A DNA stretch of 64,000 bases, taken from Cyanoderma ruficeps. Its lineage: Eukaryota; Chordata; Aves; Passeriformes; Timaliidae. Below the pieces are notes generated by a model. That model ran no database searches, was not told the origin of the DNA, and was given only the letters and a program-made list of their open reading frames with translations. The translations under genes and the position numbers were made by a program. Location: NCBI GenBank assembly GCA_008694505.1, contig VZDJ01007753.1, forward strand, positions 28,439,643 to 28,503,642. The letters run 5' to 3'. Below, piece after piece: positions 50,999 through 62,178 of this stretch. The number at the start of each line of letters is the position of its first letter. The first letter of the stretch is position 1.

Positions 50999-51616
50999 TA
51001 AACAACAAACTTTTTGTCATGTATACCATTGCATCTGTAGAGGAGCTGTATTTCTTACTGCAATTATTGGAAGCAATATCTCACACTTTCCACTGATTTT
51101 CAGCTTTCATTTATTTGGGAAACTTTATATTTATTTGCTTGAGTTTCAATTCTGGTTTGCTTTTGCTAGCTGTTTTCTCTCCCTGGTGTTTAAACCTTGA
51201 GATATTTACAGCATTTAATAACAATACTGCTCAGTGTTTTCTAAGCGTGATATAGTATTTTTACATTCTATGATCATTCAGGTTTTTAAAATTTGATACA
51301 TTTTAGAAGAAACTGATTTCACATTAATCAGGTTTTTTTTAAAATTAAAAATTAAGTATGTCATACCAACTCAGTTTAAAGTGCCTAGCTGCATTTGACT
51401 GGTATTTCATTTACCTATGGAAGGGCGTTTTTTGAAATTCACAGTCTCTCCTCAAGGCTATACTACCATTAAAAAATTAAGTTTTCTTGCAATTCATTGT
51501 CTATATCTTCAACTCAAATGGTGTTTCATCACTGGAGGCACAAGTGTCTATTATAAGTTGTGGAAAAAAACACCTTGACCAGCATGCACTGAAGATGAGG
51601 AAAAGGAGAAGAAAAT
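50999..51616. other. Unique DNA between CR1 copies
   Basis: No feature recognised. Confidence 0.6.
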
Positions 51617-51765
51617 TGTCGAAGAGTTGGGTTGGAAGGGACATTCAAAGGTTATCTAGTTCAATTCCCCTGCAATGGTAGGGTCCTGTCAAACCTGAGC
51701 TTGAATGTTTCCAAGGATGGGGTATCTATGTCATCTCCAGACAACATGTTCAAGTGGAATGCAAC
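51617..51765 (-). mobile_element. CR1 LINE 3' fragment, minus strand
   Basis: The plus-strand reading 'ttgggttggaagggacattc' at about 51627-51646, then 'aaaggttatctagttcaatt', 'cccctgcaatggtaggg' and 'gatggggtatctatg', is the reverse complement of the CR1 3' end. The element therefore runs on the minus strand, with its tail end near 51617. The octamer tail is eroded. Homology fades after about 51765. The 103-codon plus-strand frame 51632-51943 overlaps it and is rejected as a gene. Confidence 0.8.
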
Positions 51766-54101
51766 TTTTCCATTTGTTCCAACTGTTTGCCATTATTTTT
51801 CACCTTCAGGTTCTAAGTTTATTGCCAAGATTTGGACTAGTTGGACAGAGTTAATTTTTTTATTTCTGCATAGAGAGTTTATTGTACAGTCCATTCTGTG
51901 GGCTGGTTTTCCTGTGCAACCAGGAAAACCTTATTTCTCTTGATGTTCACCTAAATTGGTTGACACCGTTTTCATCTCTTCCTCTGAAGACCCTGCCAGG
52001 ATTCACATGCTTCTAGTAAACTCTCACATAACAGAAAATATAACTGCTACAACATATTTTTCATGTTTGGCCTATGTAATTCTTTTAATGAGTTCTCTAG
52101 TGGTAAGCATGGAGTGAGTGAGCTTACAAGGAGACTACTCTTCACTTGACTCAGTATATTCTTCATTTTAGACCTGCACCATATCACAGGTCTCAGAAAT
52201 CACACAGACTCAAGGGTTTGCGTGTCCTGTGGCAAATGGGGTCATGTCTAGGAAGGTTCTGACAATATCATTGTTTCAGAAAGGGTAGCAATTTTTTAGT
52301 CAAGATAGATAAACGTGTCAGCATCAGCAGGGACATTTCTAAAGCTATAAAGTTCTGGTTGCTGCTTATTTTTCATATCTCTATCTCAAAGTGAATGCAA
52401 CTAGCTGTGAACTGAGGGGAACATATCCTCCCTACCCCCCTGCCAAGCAGCCCACTGTCTTGTAAGATGAGTCAAACAGAAAGCTTCCTTTTTCTGATTC
52501 AAATTTTCCTGTGTAATAGCAGTCTTAGCCTGGTTCTTCTCTAAACATTACCAAAATTATTTTTTGAAACACATAGGGAAATGTTGGTTGATTATTTCTG
52601 GGCTGGAAATACTGCTTCCAGCTTCCTTCCAGTACAAATGGGCTTCCAGAATTACATGGCAGAAAGCCCAGAAGACCAGTCCCAATGAGAAAGATTTCCA
52701 AGGTTCCCAATTCTGCAGAAAATTTTCCAGCTTTGTGTTAGAGGAGCCAGTGATAAAAGGCAGAGATTAAAAAAATCTGATTTGGGCTTGCTGGCACTCC
52801 ATTCTCTAGAGAAGACCATGAGAAAATGTCAGTTTCATATTGAAAAACCCAGTTTACTCCTCATTGCAGTCTGCTGTAATTAACAAGGCAGAAAATTTGT
52901 AGCATGGATGAGACGATTTGCCCAAGCCAAATGGTGCTTTTCTGCCAAACCTTTCCTACCACCTGACTGGTGCAAACCCACTCTTTTGATGGCTTTTATC
53001 TGAGCATCTCCCACAGCCTGAAATAGATATACTGCATCTTTAACTCCACTGTGGTAGTTTGTATATCTTTATAGGACATTTGGATTGCTCTAGTTTGACA
53101 ATTAAAAAGAGGAGATAGGCAAAGCTAGTGCAAATTTGGAAGCCTAAGAAATTTCCCTGAAGTAAAATCAAGTAGCATGTTCATCCTGCCTTTAAACAAA
53201 CAGAATAGCATATTGTACAAATTGAAAGTAATTTATCTGAAAGCTGCATGAGATACCATGAGATACTGGTAATGAAAAGTACCTTAGGTATCTCATTCTT
53301 TTATTGTTCAAAATAATCCATGTTTAGTTTTTAAGCATTTGACCAACATTCAAAACAATTTATAGGAAGATGGTGTGTAACTTTTCCAGTAAAACCCACA
53401 TAATATAATCTACTTCTAAATCAGTAATTGCAATTTATGCTTCATAACCTTAAGCACATTGAGGTATTTTTTCCTACAAATTCACTTAGCTGATCAGCCT
53501 ATATTAGTGTATCATCATGCAAATACATCACTGCGTGCATTGACCATTTTTTTTCTCAAAAAATGTTATTATGAAGAAAACATTACTTATGTGAGTGTTC
53601 CATTTCAAGGTGAACAATATTATTCAGAATTGCCTTCACAGGATGCTTGATCTTTATTTGAAGTTCCTAAACACATTTTTTGCAATATTCCCATGCCAAA
53701 GTAAGTTGCATGGTTGATTAACATGCAGTACCTGAAATTTAATGCCTTTTCTTTGTCAATGTAAATTTTTTGGCTACTGATTTTTAGACTGGGATTGTCT
53801 TTTGCCTTTTAATTACTTCTTTAATATGGGTAACAGAAAAATCTGGCTGACTGCAGTCAAAGTTAGCAAAAGTAAGCACAGGAAACATTGCATGTTGTAG
53901 CTTCTGATGAAAAAAAAGAATGACCAGAAATATTATTTGATTTGCTACATATTCATGACTAAGTATGGATCAGCAAACTATGTTTGTTTCTTGTGGTCTA
54001 TACCATACATGCTTTCACTCACTTCAGGATTTTTTTAGAAGTGTAAACTAGCAAACATCCTTTGGTCACCTGTGAAGGGTTCATAGTAGCCATATAGTGA
54101 T
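51766..54101. other. Gene-free unique DNA
   Basis: No gene recognised. A phrase at about 53003-53017 (tctgagcatctccca) recalls ancient tetrapod SINE/L3 tails but is too short to call. Confidence 0.6.
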
Positions 54102-54378
54102 TTAAAATTCAATTTTTTTCTTGGAATATCTTTCAGACATGTACTGCAAAATAGTGGGGTTTTTTTCATCCTTTGCTGTAAGAGGTCTTTTCAAGGTCTT
54201 AAATGACCAAGGTGTGGTATGCCATAGCATCTGTGGTTGGAGTAGAAGAGCAGAGCACAAGCATCTGTGGGAAATATGCAGTGAAGGCTCGGGGTGTTTA
54301 TCTGAGGCAGCCAACAGAAGAATAGAATCCTCATAGACACCTTCAGGGGACAACAGAGAAAGACAGAAGCCTTCCCAG

Positions 54379-54837
54379 ATGCTGAACCAAACACTCTGCA
54401 TTCATTTTGCTTCATGTTTTGCTTCCACTGCCTTCACTCTTATGCTGGCTGGGAATTTCACTTTTATTAAAAAAGTAAATTTGCCTTGGCATCAGCTGTA
54501 CCCTACAGAAACTCAGCAAGGGGTGCAGACATTAGGCACAGAGAACAGAGGCAGTTGCCAAGGAGAAAAGAGTCAAAGGATGAGTGTTTCTGGTGGCACC
54601 ATTGGGGTTTGCCACTACTCTCTGATGGCTGAGCGCTGCAGATGCTGTTGTGAGAGCAAAATGTTACCACAGCACAACTGCTGCTTCTCATCAGCATCAG
54701 AACAGAAAAATAAAGCAGAGTCATGCACAAGTTGCAATGAAGTCTATTGTGAAGTCCTATGTATTTTTACTACTAATAATAAAACATTGTTCTTCATAGA
54801 AATGCCTCATCAATCTATTATCCTAAGCAAGGGGTGA
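54379..54837 (+). other. Unrecognised 152-codon open frame (ATG start)
   Basis: This is the longest clean frame outside recognised repeats. It starts with ATG at 54379 and has a moderately hydrophobic first 30 residues that could pass as a signal peptide or membrane segment. A Cys-rich middle follows, with 'CRCCCESKMLPQHNCC' and later 'CTSCNEVYCEVLC'. The Cys spacing suggests nothing specific that I can name. No TATA box, splice context or codon-use contrast was identified. A frame on the minus strand (54102-54401) overlaps its start. Chance is a reasonable explanation at this length, given six frames over 64 kb. A lineage-specific small secreted protein is the speculative alternative. Confidence 0.12.
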
Positions 54838-55404
54838 GTTCATGGAAGCTGGAAATTATGTTATTTCAATAATAGCTGTGGATGCTAGAATGAAAACATT
54901 TTAATGCTGCAGAGGAAAATGTCGTGACAACAATCACTAACATAGTCTTCACTGTATTAAGCCACAAGCTATGCTGCAAAATGAATATACTCCATATATT
55001 GCTAGGCATGCCCAGAGTCACAAGCAGAAACCTTTATTTAAAGCAGGTTTTAATGGTGACATTTATTAAAATGAATTTTTAACTTAACATTTTGCTAAAA
55101 AAAATCTACGATATTTTGCAGATCAGTGAGGACTTTTCCTCATTTTTTGAAAATATGAAACTGGCAGCTCTTGGATGCAGGTGACACATGTTCTATTTCT
55201 ATGGCTAGTGTTTGTATTTTACAGGTTTATAATTCTGTGTAGGTCCTGTTCATGTTTCTGGAATTCTCATTACCAAAACCTGTTAACCCAATAAATGGTA
55301 ATGAAGAAGGAGATTTGAAATACTTTGGCTTTGATTTTACTCTCTGGGAACCTAGTCACTTTCTTTTGTTCTCATTTGCACCATTTAATATTTTCCCTTT
55401 ATAG
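54838..55404. other. Gene-free unique DNA
   Basis: No feature recognised, except a strong pyrimidine-rich acceptor-like end (ttttccctttatag) at 55391-55404, discussed with the next entry. Confidence 0.6.
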
Positions 55405-55665
55405 TTGTGTTTATTTCTGTCAAAAATGGATTTCAGAGTTTATTTTGAGCATGCTGCAATACGCAGACGGGGCCTCACTGTTCTACAGCTTGAATTAATC
55501 CAAGGTGTCATTACAAATTTCCGCATTAATGGGGCACACCAAGGGCCCAGTTTATCTCTTCCATTAACCCATGTTGCTTCTGACATCAATAGAGCTCTGG
55601 AATTCTGTACCTATGCAGGTTACAGGCAAATCCTGTTGGATTTTGCAATCTATTGTCCAGCATAA
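55405..55665 (+). other. Exon-like open frame after a splice-acceptor-like sequence
   Basis: The frame is open for 86 codons from the base after 'ccctttatag' (AG at 55403-55404) to TAA at 55663-55665. An AATAAA lies 27 bases beyond the stop (55693-55698). The translation looks unusually protein-like for AT-rich noncoding DNA: mixed charges, 'AAIRRRGLTVLQLELIQG', and no homopolymers. The local base composition is less AT-rich than its flanks. I do not recognise the sequence. It could be a terminal exon, a retrocopy fragment, part of an old transposon, or chance. No partner exon was found nearby. Confidence 0.15.
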
Positions 55666-57837
55666 ACATACGTAAAGTGATTTTTTTTTAGGAATAAAAG
55701 GTGTAGTTCCTGTGGTGAATATGAGTCTGTATGGTTTACAATGGTGTTTTAGTTTAAAAGTGTCATACTATTTGCTATCAAACTTAACACAATGCTGAAA
55801 GCTGAATATTTATGCGTAGTCAAGACATGTTGTTCTAGAGAAAGCATGATGACATGCAAGAGACAGAAACACTGCCGTTCTAGGTTTGTTGTCACAGGCA
55901 GTCATAGCCAGTTCAGAGCAATGGCTTTAATGTCCTTCCCTTCATACCCTCCAGCCAGGACATGTCTGTCTTTCCTGGAAAATGACACAATATTTTTGCT
56001 ATCTGATGAAGTAAAATCTCCTAGTAAATAAATAGGAATTTGCTACATTACATGACTATTTATTTTTATGTCCAAACACAATGAATAAGAACTAAATTTG
56101 TAAGCTGTTCAAAACTGTGTATGTGCAACAACTGTTGAATGAGAGAATTGGGAAGCTATTGATACCAATCTAGTTTCCTCTGCTAGCAAAAGAGTCAGAG
56201 ATTTCTTATTTATGGTTGTGACCCGTGTGTCTACGTCTGTCACTGCAGAGTTTTTGATCTTTATGCATAAGCTGAGAGTGTGAGGACTGGAAGCAGACAC
56301 AGTTGTACATCACAAACTGCAGAGCTGTGTGTCTGTGTCTGTGCCATGCCATCCACCCGCAGTAGTAATGGGAGGGACAGCACAGGTAGAGATCACTTGT
56401 ATGTGGAAGAATAATGGATTTTTGGACAGTTTGCAGAAACCACTGTATTTAGAAGAGAAATACAGCCTGTGTTCAAGTTAAGCAAGATACTGTAATATAG
56501 AATAACTGTTATGAGCTCTTTCAGCAGGACAAGCTGGGCAGAGCTAAAATGGATAGATGTGGAGGCTGAACTGCCATGAGGTAGGTACAAATGTGGGAGC
56601 TGGCAGTTTACAGGAGTCACTTGAGCACAAGACCTGCTTCACATCCAGTGCTCTGTGGCACACCGTGTTTGATGTCCTGCCTTGGAGCAGCTGCTGTCGT
56701 GTAGCAGGTATGTTCTGCCTTGCTTCCCCAAGGGCGAGGCCGTGATTTTTTACCATGAACTAGCTAGTTCTCTCAAGGTTGAGATTGCCACCTGCATCTC
56801 AGTAAAGCAAACCTCGCTTATGCTGCTAGGAACAAAGCAGTGAAAAAAACCAAATGCCTCCTTAATTCTCTTGAGGTGGTGACACCCAGCTAATAGACTT
56901 GAAAGAAGGATTTAAGAGAAGTGACAAGTGGCTGGCACTTGTCTAACCTATTATTTTTAAGTACTACAGGTAAATCTGTTTGATTGGAAAGCTTTAGAAT
57001 TCACTTCCTAAAGAGCTCCCGGTGGCAATCAGTACAAAAGTAAAAACCACCCAAACTGTCTCTTGAGACCCTGACATGAATGAGAAACCTGCTCTGAAGT
57101 TTGCATTTGTGAGACCACAGCAAAAAAGACTGAACAAAGTAAATACTCATGTTCAGTCTTGTAGTTTCTTTCAGCAAGTTATTAATTCCCTTTTACAGAA
57201 AGCTGAGTTCAGATGTAAAATGCAAAAGCAGAATCTGTTTTTAAAATGCTATTGAAATATGAGTGAAGCTTCCACTTCTTCCACTGCAGCAAGAAGGGCT
57301 GAGTTATGATATTGTGAATAGATTCTTTCTGCATCCCAAGCAAATCTGGAATACATTTCTTAGGGTGGTGTTAAAATAAGTGTTTGGAAGAAAGATTATG
57401 ACTGTACACTAGACCAATCTCAGCCTCTGGACCAGACATTTCTAATTTCCATGAAATTAAGTTATGGAAGGTTAAAATGTTGCTTGAATGATGAATAATA
57501 CATGATTCAGATATCCTGCATGCATGTTTCATCACATGAGCTGAACATGGAGATTTCAAATTAAAATTATCATCCTGTTTTTTTTCTCTCTACACTCCAT
57601 CTTCAATACAAACTAATTAGTTTTACCTTGCTTGCCCTTTTGCTAAGAGCTTTGAATGCTGTGAATAGAGTTCCATGCTTAATGTCTGGATGTAAACAAT
57701 TATGGTGATTGAGACTCCATTTCCAAATTTTTTAGAGTAACTCTTATCATGTGTTAGCAAGATACTAAGATATTACTTAAATAGAATAAACATTCCCCAT
57801 TATTTAGAAGCTTGTTTAACAGAATTTTTTCATCTAG
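55666..57837. other. Gene-free unique DNA
   Basis: No gene or dispersed repeat recognised. It includes a short (GTGTCT)-type run at about 56325-56345. Frames on both strands at 55792-56756 are short and unrecognised. Confidence 0.6.
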
Positions 57838-58008
57838 GATCAAATTTAAAATTCCCAGTATCCATGACAAAGCCAAATATTTTACATCCATCCCTTGCAT
57901 CCTCTCTAAGGCCACTACTGAAACCTCTAAAATGACAACATTATGGTCACCAACTCCAAACTTTGAATGGAAATACATGAAAGAAGGATTTACAGTGCCT
58001 AAAATAGG
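57838..58008 (+). other. Candidate internal exon of an unrecognised gene
   Basis: A 171-base stretch (57 codons' worth) is open in one frame. It is preceded by branch-point-like tttaac (57815-57820) and 'attttttcatctag', and ends at G|GTATGT (donor GT at 58009-58010). The reading frame enters with one base and leaves with two bases of a split codon, so its phase is the same at both ends. The translation contains 'TSKMTTLWSPTPNFEWKYMK' and resembles nothing I know. A minus-strand frame (57754-57978) is open across part of it, which weakens the case. See the following entry for its possible partner. Confidence 0.15.
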
Positions 58009-58079
58009 GTATGTTTGCTAGAGACAAACTTCATTGAGAAATGTGATTTTTAACATCTGGTGAAGTGACTTTTTTTCAG

Positions 58080-58344
58080 CCATGTAGGTGTCTGCAGACA
58101 GAAGGTGTTTTATGTACGTAATTGTGTACCTGGAGTCACACATTTCCTTTATGTACACAAAACAAAAGGGCTTCCTCTTTCTATCTCAATCACCACTCAT
58201 GTCCCTGGTCATATTAAAATAACAAATAAAATCAATCATGCTCCTGATGAGAGGAAATGTGGTGGTTATAATTACATCTCCATTGAATTTCTGTTGCTGT
58301 TCTGGAGAGGAGAGAAATTGAGTGACAACCTAAATGCATTGTAA
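58080..58344 (+). other. Candidate terminal exon paired with 57838-58008
   Basis: A strong acceptor (gtgactttttttcag, AG at 58078-58079) opens an 88-codon frame ending at TAA 58342-58344. AATAAA follows at 58359-58364. The entry phase (one base, then codons) is exactly what the preceding candidate exon needs after its two leftover bases. The 71-base intervening stretch begins GTATGT and carries ttttaac with the branch A about 26 bases before the acceptor. The translation contains 'CVPGVTHFLYVHKTKGLPLS' and 'ITNKINHAPDERKCGGYNYI', with no family recognised. The intron would be near the lower size limit for vertebrates. Chance alignment of signals is quite possible. Confidence 0.15.
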
Positions 58345-61300
58345 CAATGCACCGAGAAAATAAATGCAGCTGACATGTCACCCACAACAAATGTACCATG
58401 CTCAACATAATGGATAGAATTTAAACACTTCCTAGCATATTAGATGGAGCTTGTCACAATTTCTTTCCCTGATAGCTGGGTTAGGCTTACGACACAATCA
58501 TATGGCACCTGATGGACATAAATATGTGTTGGAAAAGAATGTCAGGTACTCACACCCATAACATCTGTTAATGTAGGCAAATTTCAGAATTATCTAATCT
58601 GAAATATCTAACTCCAGGGAGAATCATCCTTTTGGGAAGATATTCACATTTTAATATATGTAAGATGTCTGCCTTTCCCTTTAAGAAGAGTGTATTGCAG
58701 TGAAATCATATCACACACCTGTCTTGGACAGGCTTGCTGCTAACATATTGCCTTAAAGTAAAGGTGGATGTGAACTTGAAACTGCTTTCCTGTGACAGTG
58801 TAAAAAGTAAGAAGAAACATAAATTGAAAAAGCAAAGAGAAACATTTCACCCCCTCGATAATCACAGGTTAATGATAATTACAAGATCCATGTTACTATG
58901 GATTTCCTGCTAGGTTTCAGTTTTATGGCTGTGTTTTCACCTTTACCTTTCTTTCACTCTTATCCTTTTCTACCCTTACCACAGTCTTGGCATTAGTCCA
59001 GGGGTCCTATTTTCCTTCTCACTGTTTGGACCTTTCTTTCTCCTCGATGACTGACACATTTTTCAAATCTTTGTGTCTCTTCTTTTCTGTAGGGAGGTTA
59101 ACAAATTTACATTTTCTTTGATGGACAGAGATGGCAGCTAGCTCTGTATAAGACTGAGAACTTGTGGTCTGATCAACTGTGGACAGAAGTTAGAAGAGGT
59201 GAGAAAGAAGGAAATGAGTGTTGCAGAGTCTGAGAGAAAAAAATGTGAAAGATATGAAGAAAAGAGGACTCAGGGAAGAGCATGGTATCCTTCAGCACCA
59301 TGACTCAGGAGACCCCTAAGCCAGTACTGATCTTTCCAAATATGTCAGGAAGGAGATAATTTAATAACTGGGGGGTTGCAATAAAACTTTTGTCTTGTAT
59401 GTGCTGGCTTTAAGTGTTTGAGTACTTAACACTTTTAACTCAGGAAAGAGTTCTCCCTACTACTCTACACAAAAGCAAACAGAGTTTTGGACTCAGGCAT
59501 TAGATCTATTTAAAAGGTTTTATTTAAAGGCTGGCTGAAAGCTGACTGATACTTTCTGGCACCTTGTTTAGTTGGAGTGTCTCTAATTTCTCTGTCTGTC
59601 CATACACTGTATACCAAAATACTTTACATACAGAGTTTCAGGTGGTTAAGAAGGAAATAGTTAATTTTCTAGGCCCTTATCTGGATTTGCATCTTCAATG
59701 TTTCACTGTGTTCTCACCAGTCCTGTGATCACTGTACAGCTGAAAAATATGTGACTGTTTTTGCTACACAAACAGTAAACATTAACTCCAGTAGATTGAA
59801 ACACATAAAAAAGGCATAAAATGCATCAACACTTTCTCCATGCTGAACTCTTAGTGCTGCCAAAAGTAGAAAACGAGAAGTGTCACCACTACTAGCTGTC
59901 ATCCCCTTGCTCTAGTGAGCAATACTGACATTTTTCTGGATGCCAGTTCTATTTTCCTATATTCCTACACCGTATATATTTCCTATGTACTGCTATATAG
60001 CAAGGAATATGTAAAGCTACACAGTCAAAGCAAAAAAACGCATGTTCAATGGAGCGTGAAGTACTCCCTGCCCCTTTTCCAGCTACTTCAAGCATGATAG
60101 CTCTCAAGTATAAGCATCTCATTTACTTTCTGACAGTAGCACCCAGTGATGATAGTAGCCTTGATCAGTCTCCCACAAGGACAAGACTGAGCACCAGAAA
60201 CTGGGTTTAGCAGATTTTTTTTTATGACGATGCAAGACCATACATGCTGGCGGTACAGTGAAATATTTAAAAGGGCAAGAAAAATTAATTAAATTAATCT
60301 ACATTTGTTTGTTTGTTTATTTTAAACATGAAGGAAATGAGTTTCTGAGTGTAGGTGTAAGCCAGTACCATCATTGACTTCAGTAGAACTGTTGTCAGTT
60401 GCAGAGTCAAAATCAGAGGCTACTCTTGGAAAGACATTTATGCATCTGATTCCCATTACAGTAAAAAAATATGTCAGTGCCCTTAAATCTGTTTTTTTAG
60501 GTTTTAAAAACTGAATAGGTATGGATTTTCGGAAGTACTTTTTACTTTAAGGACACGGATCCTGTACAAAGCAATGGAAAAAGCAAACATTTTGAAAATC
60601 AATATTGCAAACTGCAAATACATTAGCTTTAAGTGTTTTGCTGTAATGTAGAGATTTTTTAGGACAGTGATCTATTTTATTTTTGTCTTCAAGGAAAAAA
60701 TTGCCAACATCTGTCAGGATTAAAACAAATTTATTTTTATTATCAATTTCATAACAAATACATTTAGCAATCCTTTTCATTATCTTGCCTACAGTCTTTG
60801 AAGGTCACCTGAAGAGGAGGTGATCTGGAGTTATACATGCACACACATGTGCACTTTGCCTATCAAACAGGCCTCCCTACTCTGTGTACTGATATAGTGC
60901 TGGTTTCAGTCTTTTCTAGTTGTCATTAATGGTCAAAATGTATGTACCACATGAAAAAGTACTTTGATTCCTCTGTGCTATTGATAAATTACTGGTCCTT
61001 TCTCAACCCTTCACAATAAGTGATGCAAGTAATTCAGGGTCTGATTTGCTTTCCTGCTTCTTTCCCTTTCCACCCCCACAAAACAGCCCTTGGATTTTCC
61101 AGCTTCATGCTTCATTTACATAAGAAACCGATATTTTAGAAAGTAATTGGAAAAGGTGTATTTAAAAATAATCCAACAAGGCAGATAGCCTCATTAGAGT
61201 TGCTCCAGGCTGTGCCATAATGGCCTGGAAATCACTTATACACAACTCTAACTCTGCTTGAGGAGGAACTAATCTAAAGACACACTTTATTTGGTTTTAA

Positions 61301-61409
61301 ATGCAGCTTTCTCAGTGAAAGTCAGTTTGGGCTGTCAAAGAAATAATTGCAAATTCTTTCCAGTTGCTAGCAATTATTATTACTTACTGTTTCTCTTTCT
61401 CTTTTTTGT
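58345..61409. other. Gene-free unique DNA
   Basis: No gene or dispersed repeat recognised. A short (GTTT)n is at 60304-60319. The minus frame 60547-60780 is unrecognised. Confidence 0.6.
60304..60319. repeat. (GTTT)n microsatellite
   Basis: Four GTTT-type units. Confidence 0.85.
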
Positions 61410-61610
61410 AGCATGCTACGTGACCCAAAGAACTTAGAATAGCTTTCAAAAGTCATGGATGAAGGTTGATAAGTATATTATCATTTAGAAATGTGCAATT
61501 GAGGTTAAGGGACTTGCTGAGGAAAGCATCACAAGTGGCGATCTGAAAGTGAAACGGAGATCCTTGGATACTTGTCCTTCTTGTTTTAATCTGTCCTAAA
61601 TTACAGCGAT
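61410..61610 (+). mobile_element. Ancient MIR/L3-tail type SINE fragment
   Basis: The phrases 'tatcatttagaaatgtgcaa', 'ttgaggttaagggacttgct', 'catcacaagtggcgatctga' and 'ggagatccttgga' follow the order of the conserved core and tail of MIR-like SINEs ('...gaggttaagtgacttgcc...cacacagc...agtggc...'). These are tRNA-derived elements shared by amniotes and always highly diverged in birds. The match is by eye and imperfect. Boundaries are approximate. Confidence 0.45.
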
Positions 61611-61717
61611 ATTTTGAAGAATGTGCATTGTCGCTCCATTCACAGTGTGTTTATGTAATAAGACAATTTCTAAATGCTCTCAACTAAGTGTCAGATTTTG
61701 CTGTGAGTTCATGATGA

Positions 61718-62178
61718 TTCTGGAGTGAGTCCAGGAGAGGTCTTCAAGGATGATTAAGGGACTGGAACATCTCACTTACAAGGACAGCCTGAAAGAGTTG
61801 GGCCTGTTCAGCCTCAAGAAGAGGTAACTGAGAGGGAACCTAACCAATGTATACATAGATCTGAAGAAAAGGTACCAAGAGGATGGATCCAGGTTCTTCT
61901 CCATGACACCAAACAATAGGACAAGAGGCAATGGGCAGAAATTAATACACAGGAAGTCCTTCTGAAAGAAGGACTTTATTGTGCAGGGGACTGAGCACTG
62001 TAAGAGATTATCCAGAGAAATTGTGGAGTCTCCCTCACTGAAGATATTCAAGAACTGTTTGGAACACACAACCCTTTGCTGTGTGCTCTGGGATGACACT
62101 GCTTGAGCAGGGAGATTGAACCAGACAACCCCCTGTGGTCCTTTCCTACCTTATTCATTTTTTGGTTCTGTGATTCTC
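61718..62178 (+). mobile_element. CR1 LINE 3' fragment, about 460 bases
   Basis: The longest CR1 piece here. In order it shows 'agtgagtccaggagaggtct', 'gattaagggactggaacatc', 'cagcctgaaagagttgggcc', 'tgttcagcctcaagaagagg', 'ggatccaggttcttctcc', 'aataggacaagaggcaatgg', 'gtggagtctccctcactgaa', 'gcagggagattgaaccagac' and 'ggtcctttcctacc'. It ends with a single eroded tail unit, ttctgtgattctc. It is moderately diverged and lacks the tandem tail of the 50235-50515 copy. It lies about 110 bases downstream of the MIR-like fragment. The minus-strand frames 61776-62099 and 62048-62323 run over it and are not genes. Confidence 0.92.

Noticed and set aside
51632..51943. 103-codon plus-strand frame
   Set aside because: The first half is the antisense of a CR1 3' end, and no coding homology is seen.
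52970..53060. Possible ancient SINE/L3 tail (tctgagcatctccca)
   Set aside because: Only about 15 bases are suggestive. No ordered second block was found.
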